Positions 32,456 through 41,939 of a stretch of DNA of 64,000 nt are shown piece after piece. The position numbers and the translations under genes were made by a program. Origin of the DNA: Paragorgia papillata (taxonomy: Eukaryota > Cnidaria > Anthozoa > Scleralcyonacea > Coralliidae). The DNA is taken from assembly GCA_035771165.1 (NCBI GenBank), contig JAWNZC010000469.1, positions 3,101,001 to 3,165,000 of the forward strand, read 5' to 3'. The number at the start of each line of letters is the position of its first letter. The first letter of the stretch is position 1. The notes under the pieces were generated by a model. It was not told where the DNA came from and made no database searches. It saw nothing but the letters and a program-made list of their open reading frames with translations.

Positions 32456-32640
32456 CTGCGGCTGGTGATATTACAGCTGTCTTACCTGGGGTAAGCCAAT
32501 CATTTCCAGGAGATGTCGAAGCTGAAGCTAACTCATATTTCCAAAAGATCTACAATCAACCTCCTAAGCCAACAATGACTATCGATGAAGTGCTGGAAAT
32601 GCTAAAGACATTTAAAGATTCCCCATCCAAGAAAGAAAAG
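32456..32640 (+). CDS. CNOT1: CNOT1 internal exon
   Basis: A 185-nt exon between acceptor TCTTGACGTAG and donor GTAATG, entering with two bases of a split codon and leaving in phase 0. It codes VLPGVSQSFPGDVEAEANSY, FQKIYNQPPKPTMTIDEVLE and MLKTFKDSPSKKEK. This matches the CCR4-NOT scaffold region (EANSYFQRIYN, then MSVDEVLEMLQRFKDS in vertebrates, from memory) just before the MIF4G-like domain that recruits CNOT7/8 deadenylases and DDX6. The next expected exon (about 137 nt, phase 0 to 2) was not found before 43497. Confidence 0.8.
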
Positions 32641-32793
32641 GTAATGAAACCTATCATTGTTTACTTGCACGAGTATCGTTTTCTAAGTTTTCAAAAAGTT
32701 TCACTTCGAATTGATACACGGAAAAATTTTTCCAAAACGTTAGGGAAAGATCTAACCACTGACCAAAGCTCAAGGCTGCTTTATATTGTGCAG

Positions 32794-32992
32794 CCTGTTC
32801 GTTCGTTCGTTCGTTCGTTCGTTCGTCCGTTCGTCCGTCCGTCCGTCCGTCCGTCCGTTCGTTCGTTCGTTCGTTCGTTCGTCCGTCCGTCCGTTCGTTC
32901 GTTCGTTCGTTCGTTCGTTCGTTCGTTCGTTCGTTCGTTCGTTCGTTCGTTTGTTCGTTCGTCGGTTCGTTCGTTCGTTCGTTCGTTCGTGC
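32794..32992. repeat. (GTTC)n / (GTCC)n tetranucleotide microsatellite
   Basis: Pure GTTC repeats with GTCC islands. Open in several frames (FVRS or TNER polymers), which are not genes. It lies in the CNOT1 intron, about 150 nt after the exon at 32456-32640. Confidence 0.92.
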
Positions 32993-33024
32993 GGCATCAA
33001 TAGACACGGCAATTTCAAGTTTCC

Positions 33025-33460
33025 CAAAAAATAGCGGTTTACCCTAAGGTTGAGCGGTTTACCGGTTCTTTTCGGGTTTTTTATTAAACCGGTTTTTTTC
33101 GGTTTAGCTTTTAGAAAAACCGGAAAACCGTCATCATTATTTATTACAATGTTACAATGTATAATTTGGTTTAGTTCTTAAAATTGTTACTATTAAAGAT
33201 GAGAAAAGCAAAATAAAATTAACGTTAGCAAACGTTTTCGCTGAACGTTGTTTTTTTGTTCAATATTTTGCCGTGATTTATGCAGTCATTTATAATTATA
33301 CAGCCAAATTATGACGTCCAGCGCTATTAAAAATTTGAAATTGCGTTAGTTCTGAACTTTTGAAAAACCGGTTTTACGGTTTAACCGGTTTAGAGTCGGA
33401 CGGTTTGGCGGTTTTTATTTTAATCAAAACCGCCCAAGCTTAGTTTGCCCCCTGGGTATT
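33025..33460. repeat. AACCGG-rich repeat
   Basis: Many copies of AAACCGGTTT-like motifs (TTTACCGGTTC, TTAAACCGGTTTTT, AAAAACCGGTTTTACGG, TTAACCGGTTTAG) at both edges around an AT-rich centre. Loosely inverted, suggesting a decayed foldback element. Its boundary meets the upstream flank shared with genes A and D at about 33465. Confidence 0.4.
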
Positions 33461-33687
33461 GCGGTGTTTAACATAATGAAATGCAGGAATAAATCACATC
33501 GTTGAATGCATCTTTAAGTGTAATCGCACATGTAAATAAAACCTCTCATGTTATATCGCCTTGCTTTGCACATTAGATTGGGGATAAAATCAAAGCTTTT
33601 GTACTTGATCGCGTTGCTAGGGCATATTGTTTAAACGCGTGTACTGGTGATGCTAGCCAGGGCGGACTTCTCCAATGAAGTAATATA

Positions 33688-34008
33688 CAGTGTGTATAAA
33701 AAAAATTCGAACCCTTAGAAAATGAATTAGCAATCTTTTCAAACAATATATTGTAGTAGTTTGAAAGCCCTAAGCACTTCGCTGAACCCACAGATGCGTA
33801 AAACACACGGTCTTATACACCTGGGAAATTAAGATAACTTGAAGTGTATGCATGGTGAAAGTATTTAAAAGCTTTTTCGCTTCGTTTAACTTATGTGCTG
33901 ATTAATTTATAACGCAGCGCTTTTAGGGCTTTCAAACTACTACAATAGGTTGTTTGAAAAGAATGCTAATTCATTTTCTAAGGGTTCGAATTTTTTTGAT
34001 ACACACTG
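33688..34008. mobile_element. mariner-like MITE (321 bp) in the upstream region of gene C
   Basis: The ends CAGTGTGTATAAAAAAAATT and AATTTTTTTGATACACACTG are inverted repeats extending through CGAACCCTTAGAAAATGAAT. TA lies on each side (33686-33687 and 34009-34010). In gene A the equivalent sequence (CTCCAATGAAATAATATTAG on the minus strand near 18675) is uninterrupted, which is the empty site. Confidence 0.85.
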
Positions 34009-34010
34009 TA

Positions 34011-34248
34011 TATCAGACTATAATATTTATAAGAATATGGAAATATAAACCGGAAATACCAATCACAGCAGGATATTACATAGTTTACCATGAAATAAGG
34101 AATCATATTACCATTTACCGAGAATTGACTATTGTGAAACCGAAAGAAAGATTTCCAAGACAAGAACTGAGCCAAACGATTTCCAGTTTCTCTTGCTGAT
34201 TACGTTTACGAGAAACTACTACACTTTTTCAAGAAAACGTTGTCTACA
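34011..34248 (+). promoter_or_regulatory. conserved 5' flank of gene C
   Basis: Shares ATAAGAATATGGAAATATA, CCGGAAATACCAATCACAGC, GGAATCATATTACCATTTAC and CGAAAGAAAGATTTCCAAGA with genes A and D. Homology continues on the far side of the MITE back to about 33465. Probable promoter and 5' UTR; the MITE sits at its outer edge. Confidence 0.5.
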
Positions 34249-35374
34249 ATGGCTACTTCTTCAACCGACGCCGTTCCAGTTGATGAACTAGAATCCTTAC
34301 TCACATGTTCCATTTGCTTAGAAACTTTGAACGAACCACGAACACTGCCTTGCTTTCACTCTTTTTGCAAAATCTGTTTAGAGAAGTTTGTAAAACGCCA
34401 TCGTGAGGAAGCAGCTGGTAAAGAGATTGAAGTATTCAACTGTCCGACATGTCGGTCAGAATTTACTCTGAAATCAAAAGATGAAGTAGCAGGAATGGCG
34501 AGCAGTCATTTTATCAGAAATATGTTAGACGTCATGGCGATTCAACGACAAGCAAAGGTTTCGCAATGTTCTCATTGCCAAAAGCCAGCCGTTAGCCGAT
34601 GTACAACTTGTGAGGTGTTCATGTGCGAAAAATGTCTCGCGTCTCACGAAATGTGGCAAGCCCTCAAGAAACACACTGTGTTATCAATAAACGAGTTGAG
34701 TCAACCTGAGAACGAAGCCAAGATCAGAGCAAAACTTTACTGCAAGAAACATGACAACAAGACCCTTAAATTTTATTGCGAAACATGCAAAGAACTGATC
34801 TGTAGTCATTGTATGCTCTTGAATCACATCAAACAAAATCATTCATGTCTCTCGGTTGACGAAGTAGCTGAAAAACAACGAGAAGCATTACGATCAGGCT
34901 GTGCCACTTTAGACGAGAAGTTATCTGAGGCCAAGGAAGCACTGGAAGCCATTAGCAAGGTCACACACTTCCTTGAAGAGAACGCCAAGAAGGTCAAGGC
35001 CAGAATCACTCAACAGAAAGAAGACATCTTGAAAAAAGTCGCGGAGAAGCTAGACGAGAAAGCTCAGCTTATGATTAACGAAGTAGACAAGATTTATAAT
35101 GAAATGCACACAGATCTGAGCAAACAACAGGATGGCATAAAGAGTTATGTTGAGAAGGTGAATAACTCAGTTGGTCTACCAAGGAGTCTTTTGGAGAAAG
35201 GCAGCATTGAAGAAGTACTTTCCTCTCAGAAGATGATTGAAGAAAATATTGAACATGTCAAGAATGAGAGTCCAAAGAATTTGAAGCCTGTGCATGATGG
35301 CAAGATTGAATATGAAAGTGAGAAAATAGATGACTTGGATGTTGATGATATTCTGGAGAAATTGGGAGAAATAG
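34249..35374 (+). CDS. TRIM-TLDc gene C, exon 1 (RING, B-boxes, coiled coil)
   Basis: Start of a complete 559-residue protein (34249-35374, 37087-37332, 37627-37934; total 1680 nt including stop). The ATG context is ACAATGG. RING ligands are C20, C23, C35, H37, C40, C43, C65, C68. B-box 1 starts QCSHCQKPAVSRCTTCEVFM; B-box 2 is LYCKKHDNKTLKFYCETCKE followed by CSHCMLLNHIKQNH. The coiled coil (about 205-345) differs strongly from those of A, B and D (LDEKLSEAKEALEAISKVTH), so C is an older paralogue. The donor GTAAGATC leaves phase 1. The gene lies on the plus strand inside a CNOT1 intron on the same strand. All splice sites are canonical; it is the best candidate for a working copy. Confidence 0.9.
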
Positions 35375-35397
35375 GTAAGATCATAGAATGATATGGT

Positions 35398-36765
35398 TAC
35401 TGTAGAGGAAGGAAGCTAATTAGAGGAATGGGGCTTATTAGATGGAGAGGGGCTTAGAGGGGGAAGGCGTCTTATTAGAGGGAGGAGGGCTTATTAGAGG
35501 GAGGGGGCTTATTAGAGGGGGAGGGGCTTATTAGAGGGAGGGGTGGCTTATTAGAGAGAGGGGGCTTATTAGAGGGGGAGGGGCTTATTAGAGGGAGGGG
35601 AGGCTTATTAGAGGGAGGGGAGAGGGAAGGGGCTTATTAAAGGGAGGGGCTTATTAGAGGGAAGGGGGCTTATTAAAGGGAGGAGGGCTTATTAGAGGGA
35701 GGGGTGGCTTATTAGAGGGGGAGGGGCTTATTAGAGGGAGGGGTGGCTTATTACAGGGGGAGGGTGGCTTATTAGAGGGGGAGGGGCTTTTTAGAAGGAG
35801 GGGTGGCTTATTAGAGGGAGGGGGGCTTATTAGAGGGAGGGGTGGCTTATTAGAGGGAGGGGTGGCTTATTAGAGGGGGAGGGGCTTATTAGAGGGAGGG
35901 GCTTATTAGAGGGAGGGGAGGCTTATTAGAGGGGGAGGGGCTTATTAGAGGGAAGGGGGCTTATTAGAGGGAGGAGGGCTTATTAGAGGGAGGGGTGGCT
36001 TATTAGAGGGGGAGGGGCTTATTAGAGGGAGGGGTGGCTTATTAGAGGGAGGGGCTTATTAGAGGGGGAGGGGCTTATTAGAGGGAGAGGTGGCTTATTT
36101 AGAGGGAGGGTTGGCTTATTAGAGGGAGGGGGCTTATTAGAGGGGGGGGGGCTTATTAGAGGGAGGGGCTTATTAGAGGGAGGAGGTGGCTTATTAGAGG
36201 GAGGGGTGGCTTATTAGAGGGGGAGGGGCTTATTAGAAGGAGGGGTGGCTTATTAGAGGGGGAGGGGCTTATTAGAGGGAGGGGGCTTATTAGAGGGAGG
36301 GGTGGTTTATTAGATGGAGGGGTGGCTTATTAGAGGGAGGGGTGGCTTATATTAGAGGGAGGGTGGCTTATTAGAGGGAGGGGTGGCTTATTAGAGGGGA
36401 TGGGCTTAATAGAGGGAGGGGTGGCTCATTAGAGGGAGGGGTGGCTTATTAGAGTGGGAGGGCCTTATTAGAGGGAGGGGTGGCTTATTAGAGCGGGAGG
36501 GGCTTATTAGAGGGAGGGGTGGCTTATTAGAGGGAGGGGTGGCTTATTAGAGGGGGATGGGCTTATTAGAGTGGGAGGGGCTTATTAGAGGGAGGAGGGC
36601 TTATTAGAGGGGGAGGTAGGTTATTAGAGGGAGGAGGCCTTATTAGAGGGAGGAGGGCTTATTAGAGGGAGGGGCTTATTAGAGGGAAGAGGGCTTATTA
36701 GGGGAGGGGCTTATTAGAGGGAGGAGGGCTTATTAGAGAAAGGGTGTTTATTAGTTGGAAGGTGC
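35398..36765. repeat. G-rich minisatellite in intron 1 of gene C
   Basis: About 1.35 kb of a roughly 20-nt unit GGCTTATTAGAGGGAGGGGT with small variants (GAGGGGGAGGGGCTTATTAG). The G-rich strand is the coding strand, so the pre-mRNA would carry dozens of GGG runs, which are candidates for RNA and DNA quadruplexes. Noncoding. Confidence 0.92.
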
Positions 36766-37086
36766 TTAGTTAATTTTCAGAAGTCAGAGTGAGCAAGACT
36801 CTGTAACTGATTTTGTATTAATGAAGTTATTGTAGACAATGGTGTGTGTTGGGGGCTTTAATGTAGGGCGGGGCTTAATTTTTTTCATTTAGTAGAGGGT
36901 TACTAGAAGGAGGGTGTAATTGGTGGGAGAGTGGTGGGGGGGGGGGGTTAGTAGAGGAGATGTGGTGTGTAATGATTATGAACAAAATTTGGAAAAGTAC
37001 TGGCTGGAAATATACTGATGATTAAGAACAGTTGATGAGATAAACTTTAAAGATTGTTTAAATTAATTATGTGTAACTTTTTTTAG

Positions 37087-37332
37087 CTGATCATCCTATG
37101 CCTGGTCATTTATTGAAGGACTCCATCATTCTGAAAGGGAAAAATAATTATAAAAATCAAATGAAAGAATGGTTGGATGATCAGTTTCAATGGCGTCTTT
37201 GTTATCGAGCTACCAGAGATGGATGGGGTGCACAAGATTTTCACAGATGTTGTGACAATAAAGGACCTACAGTGACTGTAGTGAAAGTTGGGGATTATAT
37301 GTTTGGAGGATACACAGACCAGAGCTGGGGAG
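37087..37332 (+). CDS. TRIM-TLDc gene C, exon 2 (N-terminal half of TLDc)
   Basis: Acceptor ACTTTTTTTAG, donor GTAAATG, phase 1 on both sides, 246 nt. Codes ADHPMPGHLLKDSIILKG, WLDDQFQWRLCYRATRDGW, FHRCCDNKGPTVTVVKVGDY and MFGGYTDQSWG. The N-terminal part replaces the CRPAAVxCELCN start of A, B and D, while the TLDc core is nearly the same. Confidence 0.9.
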
Positions 37333-37626
37333 GTAAATGATTTAGAAAATGAAAATTTTTTAAAATAATTTTACAGACACAGTAAGCCAAACAAAATTGC
37401 TTAACATCCAAAATTTTCTCCATGTTATACCTTGATGAGTTTTGTTCTTAGAGGAATGTTAGCAAGAAATCTGTTTAAATAACAAAATAAGTCTGCAGCG
37501 GGCTTTTAGAACAATTAAGATCAATATATTTAATAAATCTGGGATGTGTTTGTCATTGAGTACACCTGTAAAAAAACTCAAATAGAACAGATTGTTATTG
37601 AGTAAACATTTCATATTTTATTTAAG

Positions 37627-37934
37627 GTCCAGGATGGACACAGTCCAACTCCTCATTTTTGTTCTCGCTACAAAATAAAGATAACTTGCCGCCATTTAGA
37701 TCAGTGGTTTATAGATACCATCAAAATGCAATCGTCAGCAATCCTAACTACGGACCAACCTTTGGTTTTGATTTCCTCATCAGTGATAACTCCAATCACA
37801 ATCAACAATCATCCTCCAACCTTGGCTACGCGTATCAACCACCCACAGGATACCAATATGGCACTGCACAAACCCAATCTCTTCTGGCTGGAAGTTACAA
37901 CTTTACTCCAACTGAAATAGAAGTATTTTACTAA
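37627..37934 (+). CDS. TRIM-TLDc gene C, exon 3 (C-terminal half of TLDc)
   Basis: Acceptor TTTTATTTAAG, phase 1, stop TAA at 37932-37934. Codes GPGWTQSNSSFLFSLQNKDN, NYGPTFGFDFLISDNSNHNQ, PTGYQYGTAQTQSLLAGSYN and FTPTEIEVFY. The end is identical to the other family members. Confidence 0.9.
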
Positions 37935-37990
37935 TAGGTACTTTATTGTATGGAATCTCTCTCCTCCGCAGAGGCTTCTTGAACTTTTTT

Positions 37991-38370
37991 GAGCTCTTCA
38001 GTATATAGGGGTTTAATATTGCAGTCTTTGCAGGGGGTTTAGTAGACTATAGAGCAGAGAGTAATGCGGTAGTGTAATGGACAATGAGGAAAACCGCGTT
38101 TCCCTTCTTTTCCATTACACTCTACCGCATTACTTTATGCTCTAAGACCCCGTTTACACGATGCCGGTACAATTTGAAAACGGAACAAAATCATGCCGTT
38201 TAGGCCTTGCGTTTACACGATACCGGCACAAAAATGACATGAAAACGGCACAAAATGAAGACGGCATGATTTTGTTCCATTTTCAAATTGTACCGGCATC
38301 GTGTAAACGGGGTCTTAGTCTATAGTCTATAAACCCCTGCAATATTAAACCCCTATATATTGAAGAGCTC
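37991..38370. mobile_element. outer foldback element downstream of gene C, containing two more palindromes
   Basis: The arms GAGCTCTTCAGTATATAGGG, TTTAATATTGCAG and AGACTATAGA are mirrored by TCTATAGTCTATAAACCCCT and TTGAAGAGCTC. Inside are a shorter palindrome (GTAATGCGGTAGTGTAATGG at 38071, mirrored by 38135) and the TA-flanked element 38143-38317. Confidence 0.75.
38145..38315. mobile_element. inner foldback MITE, TA target
   Basis: The ends AGACCCCGTTTACACGATGC and GCATCGTGTAAACGGGGTCT are perfect inverted repeats with TA outside on both sides (38143-38144, 38316-38317), continuing through CGGTACAATTTGAAAACGGA. A second, inner copy of GCGTTTACACGATACCGGCA suggests internal duplication. 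Confidence 0.75.
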
Positions 38371-38454
38371 AAAAATGCTCAAGAAGAGGTATGGAATATG
38401 GTGGTTCTGGGGTTAAGGTTTTCATTAGCGTTAGAATTGCATTATTGCAATCTG

Positions 38455-38655
38455 GCTAAGAGTAGGATTAGGAATAAGATTAAGATTATGAGTAGGAGTA
38501 GGATTAGCATTAAGATTAAGATTATGAGTAGGAGCAGGATTAGCAATAAGATTAAGATTATGAGTAGGAGTAGGATTAGCAATAAGGTTAAGATTATGAG
38601 TAGGATTAGCAATAAGGTTAAGATTATGAGTAGGATTAGCATTAGGATATAATTA
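38455..38655. repeat. minisatellite AAGATTATGAGTAGGAGTAG
   Basis: About six units of AAGATTATGAGTAGGAGTAG plus GATTAGCAAT. Both ORFs over it are repeat products. Confidence 0.85.
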
Positions 38656-39222
38656 GGATGATGATTATCGATGATGATTATTATATCCTGCATGAGTGCA
38701 TGGTGAGACACTCTTCCGAGTGTTTGATATAGCATCTCAAACAAATCAGTATTTTAAGAGAAAATAGAGACAAAAAAATTCTATTTATGTAATTTCCACT
38801 GCATACGTCACACTGGTAATTTTACAATAAACTCGTGCAGTGTGACGTCTGCAGTGGGTTATTTGCATATCAAACAAATCTTATTTTCTCAAGAACGAAG
38901 TGAGATTTTGAAAAACCGTATAAGAAGTTACTTCGTCATTTTAAGAGTTCTTCCAAATAAGACAAACTTCATTTTCATTTCTTATACACTTAGTTAGAAA
39001 CATCCAGAGTACTTATTCTCTGACGAAGGGCCTTCGCTCGAAACGTTAGAAAACTACGTTCATGATGAGTTGTACGTATACATGCAGTGCACGTGGTACG
39101 TTTGCGAGCTTGCTGTAATATGGAACAGACGTTTGGTGGACGTTCGTCAAGCTCAATTACTCAGAAAAGATTTCTGAGACAAGAGTTTCGATAAAAACCT
39201 TTTAAATTTTTGTATTGTATAA

Positions 39223-39409
39223 AACAAATAGATTCCATTTTTTTGTTGTCTGTTCAGTTATAGATACACAGAAGACGTCACAACGTGGTAAGAACATTAG
39301 TGACGCACTCCACTGCATCTCGTGGGCCACTTTTTTGTTCTTACCACGTTTTGACGTCATCTGTGCATCTATAACTGAACAGACAACGGCAAAATGGAAT
39401 CTATTTGTT
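39223..39409. mobile_element. foldback MITE (187 bp)
   Basis: The arms AACAAATAGATTCCATTTT, TGTCTGTTCAGTTATAGAT and ACGTGGTAAGAACA are mirrored almost perfectly. The loop is TAGTGACGCACTCCACTGCA. The paired 72- and 73-codon ORFs on the two strands are products of the palindrome. Confidence 0.8.
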
Positions 39410-39616
39410 AAATATTTTACCATATTACTCTAATATTACTATTACTGCATTTCTCTCTGTATTTCAACACTGCCTACGCAGCACACCACTTTTATTTCAC
39501 TGTTTGTACTTCTTCTGTGTTCTATTATCAGTATAGTTACGTTTAGACTAGAAATTCTTTGAACTATGTTACGTGTTTAACTATGTTTACGTATACATGT
39601 ATAGTGCATGTGGTAC

Positions 39617-40084
39617 ACGCGTAAAAACGCACAACTTGTTCACGGTTGTCAACAGGCGTGAACAATGTTGTGCTGCTCACCGTGAACAATGTTGTGCTGC
39701 TCGCCGTCAACAAGTTGTCAACAAGTTGTTCACTTATGGTTCGAACAACTTGTTCACGGATAAATCAACAGTCATGAACAAGTTGTTCCAACAGCACATT
39801 TTTATAGCCAACAATGTTGTTCGCACATGATACAACATGTTGTAACAGCATGACGAAATAACAACAATGTTACAATAATGGTGAACATGGTTGATGTATC
39901 AACACGTTCTTCGGTTGTTACAACATGCGTGAACAACGGTTGTTGTTTCATCAAGCTGTAACAACTTGTTGAAACAATGATGAACAATGTTGTTCATTTA
40001 TCAGTGTTGTTCACATATGTCAACAAGTTGTTACAGCATTGTTCAGGCAACAATGCTGTAACAACTTGCGAGATTTTTACGCGT
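39617..40084. mobile_element. non-autonomous DNA transposon, 4-bp GTAC target duplication
   Basis: The ends ACGCGTAAAA and TTTTTACGCGT are inverted. GTAC flanks both sides (39613-39616 and 40085-40088). The parallel block copies at 39099 and 40349 read GTGGTACGTTTGCGAGC without the insert, so the empty site is in the window. The interior is built from overlapping palindromic CAACAAGTTGTT / GTTGTTCA words and codes nothing. A 4-bp duplication fits Chapaev/Academ-type elements among others; class open. Confidence 0.8.
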
Positions 40085-40167
40085 GTACGTTTGCGAGCTT
40101 GGTGTAATATGGAACAGACGTTTGGTGGACGTTCGTCAAGCTCAATTACTCAGAAAAGATTTCTGAG

Positions 40168-40239
40168 ACCCCAGACAGGGTTCGAACCTGCAACCTTCTA
40201 ATGACCGGTTAGACGCTCTAACCATTGAGCCACTGAGGC
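40168..40239 (-). other. tRNA-like sequence (Thr GGT-like), probably SINE-derived
   Basis: The minus strand folds as a cloverleaf: acceptor GCCTCAG with CTGGGGT (one terminal wobble), D arm TGGCTCAATGGTTAGAGCG, anticodon stem TCTAA/TTAGA around CCGGTCA, and T arm with box B GGTTCGAACCC. The loop has C at position 33 where U is near-universal and C at 37 where a purine is expected. It abuts repeated sequence. A working tRNA gene is therefore unlikely. Confidence 0.5.
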
Positions 40240-40926
40240 TCAGATGGAGAGCTAAGGTTGTAAATTCATAGTCATATGTGCTCCTAAGTGGTAGCGTTTC
40301 CATATGAGATGTTGTTGTTAAAGTGACATGATAAGTTGTACGTATACATGCAGTGCATGTGGTACGTTTGCGAGCTTGCTGTAATATGTAACGTCCACCG
40401 AACGTCTGTTACAAAACTACGTTCAATAATTTGGGCAGAACTCAACCCTTACTATATTTCTCTCTGTATTTCAACTGCCTACGCAGCACACTACTTTTAT
40501 TTCACTGTTTGTACTTCTTCTGTGATTTGTAATAAAATCTTATGTTATATTATCAGTATAGTTACGTTTAGACTAGAAATTCTTTGATGTATTTTTTACA
40601 TTAAATAATTAATTTTGTATTTTTTACATTAAATAATAAAACTATATTGTCTCGCTTATTATATGCAAACGTGGGTCTAGCGCTGTCATTGAAATGTTGT
40701 GTTTTTTTAGTTTTAAATGTGCTTGAATTGCAAGTACTGCATGCTTCATTTTTAGCGATTGGCATACACCCGAGTAGCGTTCTGTGCTTTCGACGTAGAT
40801 AACTTTGTTTTTGCAGATGAAAATCTTTTTACAATGTTGTTTTCTACCCAACCCACTTTCTTCTAATCTTTTGCTGCGGCAGACTTTCGTGTTTGTAATC
40901 ATAATTTCTCACCCAACACGAGTATA

Positions 40927-41078
40927 ATATATCCAACACGAGTCGGTGTTCTTCCGATTTCTAAATCTGACAGCCAAGCAGGTTGAAAATACGAGGCGAA
41001 TTCGAGGGTGTTTTTTTTTGTTACCAGCTTGGCTGTGTTTAGACATCGGAAGAAGAACACTAACCAGTGTTGGATATA
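40927..41078. mobile_element. foldback MITE (152 bp)
   Basis: The arms ATATATCCAACACG, GTGTTCTTCCGATTTCTAAA and CAGCCAAGC are mirrored by GCTTGGCTGTGTTTAGACAT, CGGAAGAAGAACAC and AGTGTTGGATATA. Confidence 0.75.
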
Positions 41079-41202
41079 GCTTAATTAGCTTCTCAAACGA
41101 ATCTCTATCTCTACCTAAAAGTTTGCTAAATTTGGCCGTAATTTTCTTTCGATTTCTAAATACTAATTAAGTATTGATTTCTTTGGAATTTTTTTCATGA
41201 AT

Positions 41203-41357
41203 AAAGGCTTATTAACCGAGTTCGAGGTCTGTACGGGAAAGTATTTGCCTGAGGTTTTCGTACAGACCGAGCGACGAAGGAGCGAGGTTTGTGCGAGAGA
41301 AACCGAGGGCAAATACTTTCCCGTACAGACCGAGAAAACGAGGTTAATAAGCCTTTT
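41203..41357. mobile_element. foldback MITE (155 bp)
   Basis: The arms AAAGGCTTATTAACCGAG, GGTCTGTACGGGAAAGTATT and TGCC are mirrored by GGCAAATACTTTCCCGTACA and GAGGTTAATAAGCCTTT. The centre holds TTCGTACAGACCGAGCGACG, a further partial copy of the arm. Confidence 0.8.
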
Positions 41358-41939
41358 ATTATATGGCTTTTGGTTTGTTTTCTTATCTGTTTTTAGTTCT
41401 ACGTTTGTCTTGATCAGCTGTCGCTGTTCACCTTAGTTCTTTTGAGCTTGTTCGTTTCGCTTCATGTTTACACCTGTTAGGCTTTTATTTTTCGCGCTTT
41501 TAAATAAGAAGTTTTTATAAAAAGAAACACTGATGTTTCAGGACGTATTATTGTTCAAAATTTTCCAACGAATATATCTAATTCGCTTTTATTTTCATTC
41601 AAATCAACTCAGTAATTTTCCCGCCAAAACTTGCAGGTCATTAAAAAGGACGTAATGCCCTTTCACAGTGCCGAGAGGGCATTACGGCTTTTTCCGGACC
41701 TCTCAGCAACCAATCAGCGTGCGCCGTTTGGCGTAATGACCCGAAAACAAGCCCAGCCATATAATAATTATTTATTAATGAGTTTGAGAAATTCTTGTGA
41801 CGATTGTGAATTGGAGAAAAATCCAGCCTGGAAAGTTTTCGACGAGTGTTCTTAAAAGTCCTGAAATTTTTCTTCAGAATTCGTTTTTTTTGCGATGGCT
41901 TTACAATTTGCCTCTGATACGTTACTCCAGGATCTGTAT

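Larger units (their letters stand above)
39020..40590. mobile_element. partial tandem repeat resembling Penelope-like (PLE) terminal sequence
   Basis: Blocks recur in order. ACGTATACATGCAGTGCACG followed by GGTACGTTTGCGAGCTTG occurs at 39074, 39585 (split by 39617-40084) and 40330. GTTTGGTGGACGTTCGTCAA occurs at 39132 and 40118. CTCTCTGTATTTCAAC, ACTGCCTACGCAGCACAC and GTTTAGACTAGAAATTCTTT occur at 39452-39560 and 40460-40585. The first block begins at CTGACGAAGGGCCTTCGCTC, GAAACG. No reverse transcriptase is present. PLEs carry tandem ends with hammerhead motifs, so this class is suggested but unproven. Confidence 0.4.

Noticed and set aside
32655..32690. TTGCACGAGTATCGTTTTCT after the CNOT1 exon, resembling the missing CNOT1 segment (EEYRF)
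   Set aside because: The match is about 11 nt, the surrounding frame does not continue the expected protein, and no acceptor precedes it.
32575..33034. ORFs with FVRSFVRS or TNERTNER polymers
   Set aside because: Products of the GTTC microsatellite; only the first 65 nt of one of them overlap the real CNOT1 exon.
39202..39433. Paired 72- and 73-codon ORFs on opposite strands
   Set aside because: Mirror products of the foldback MITE at 39223-39409.
40168..40239. A functional tRNA-Thr gene
   Set aside because: C at position 33 and C at 37 of the anticodon loop, weak acceptor closing pair, and repetitive flanks point to a tRNA-derived repeat.
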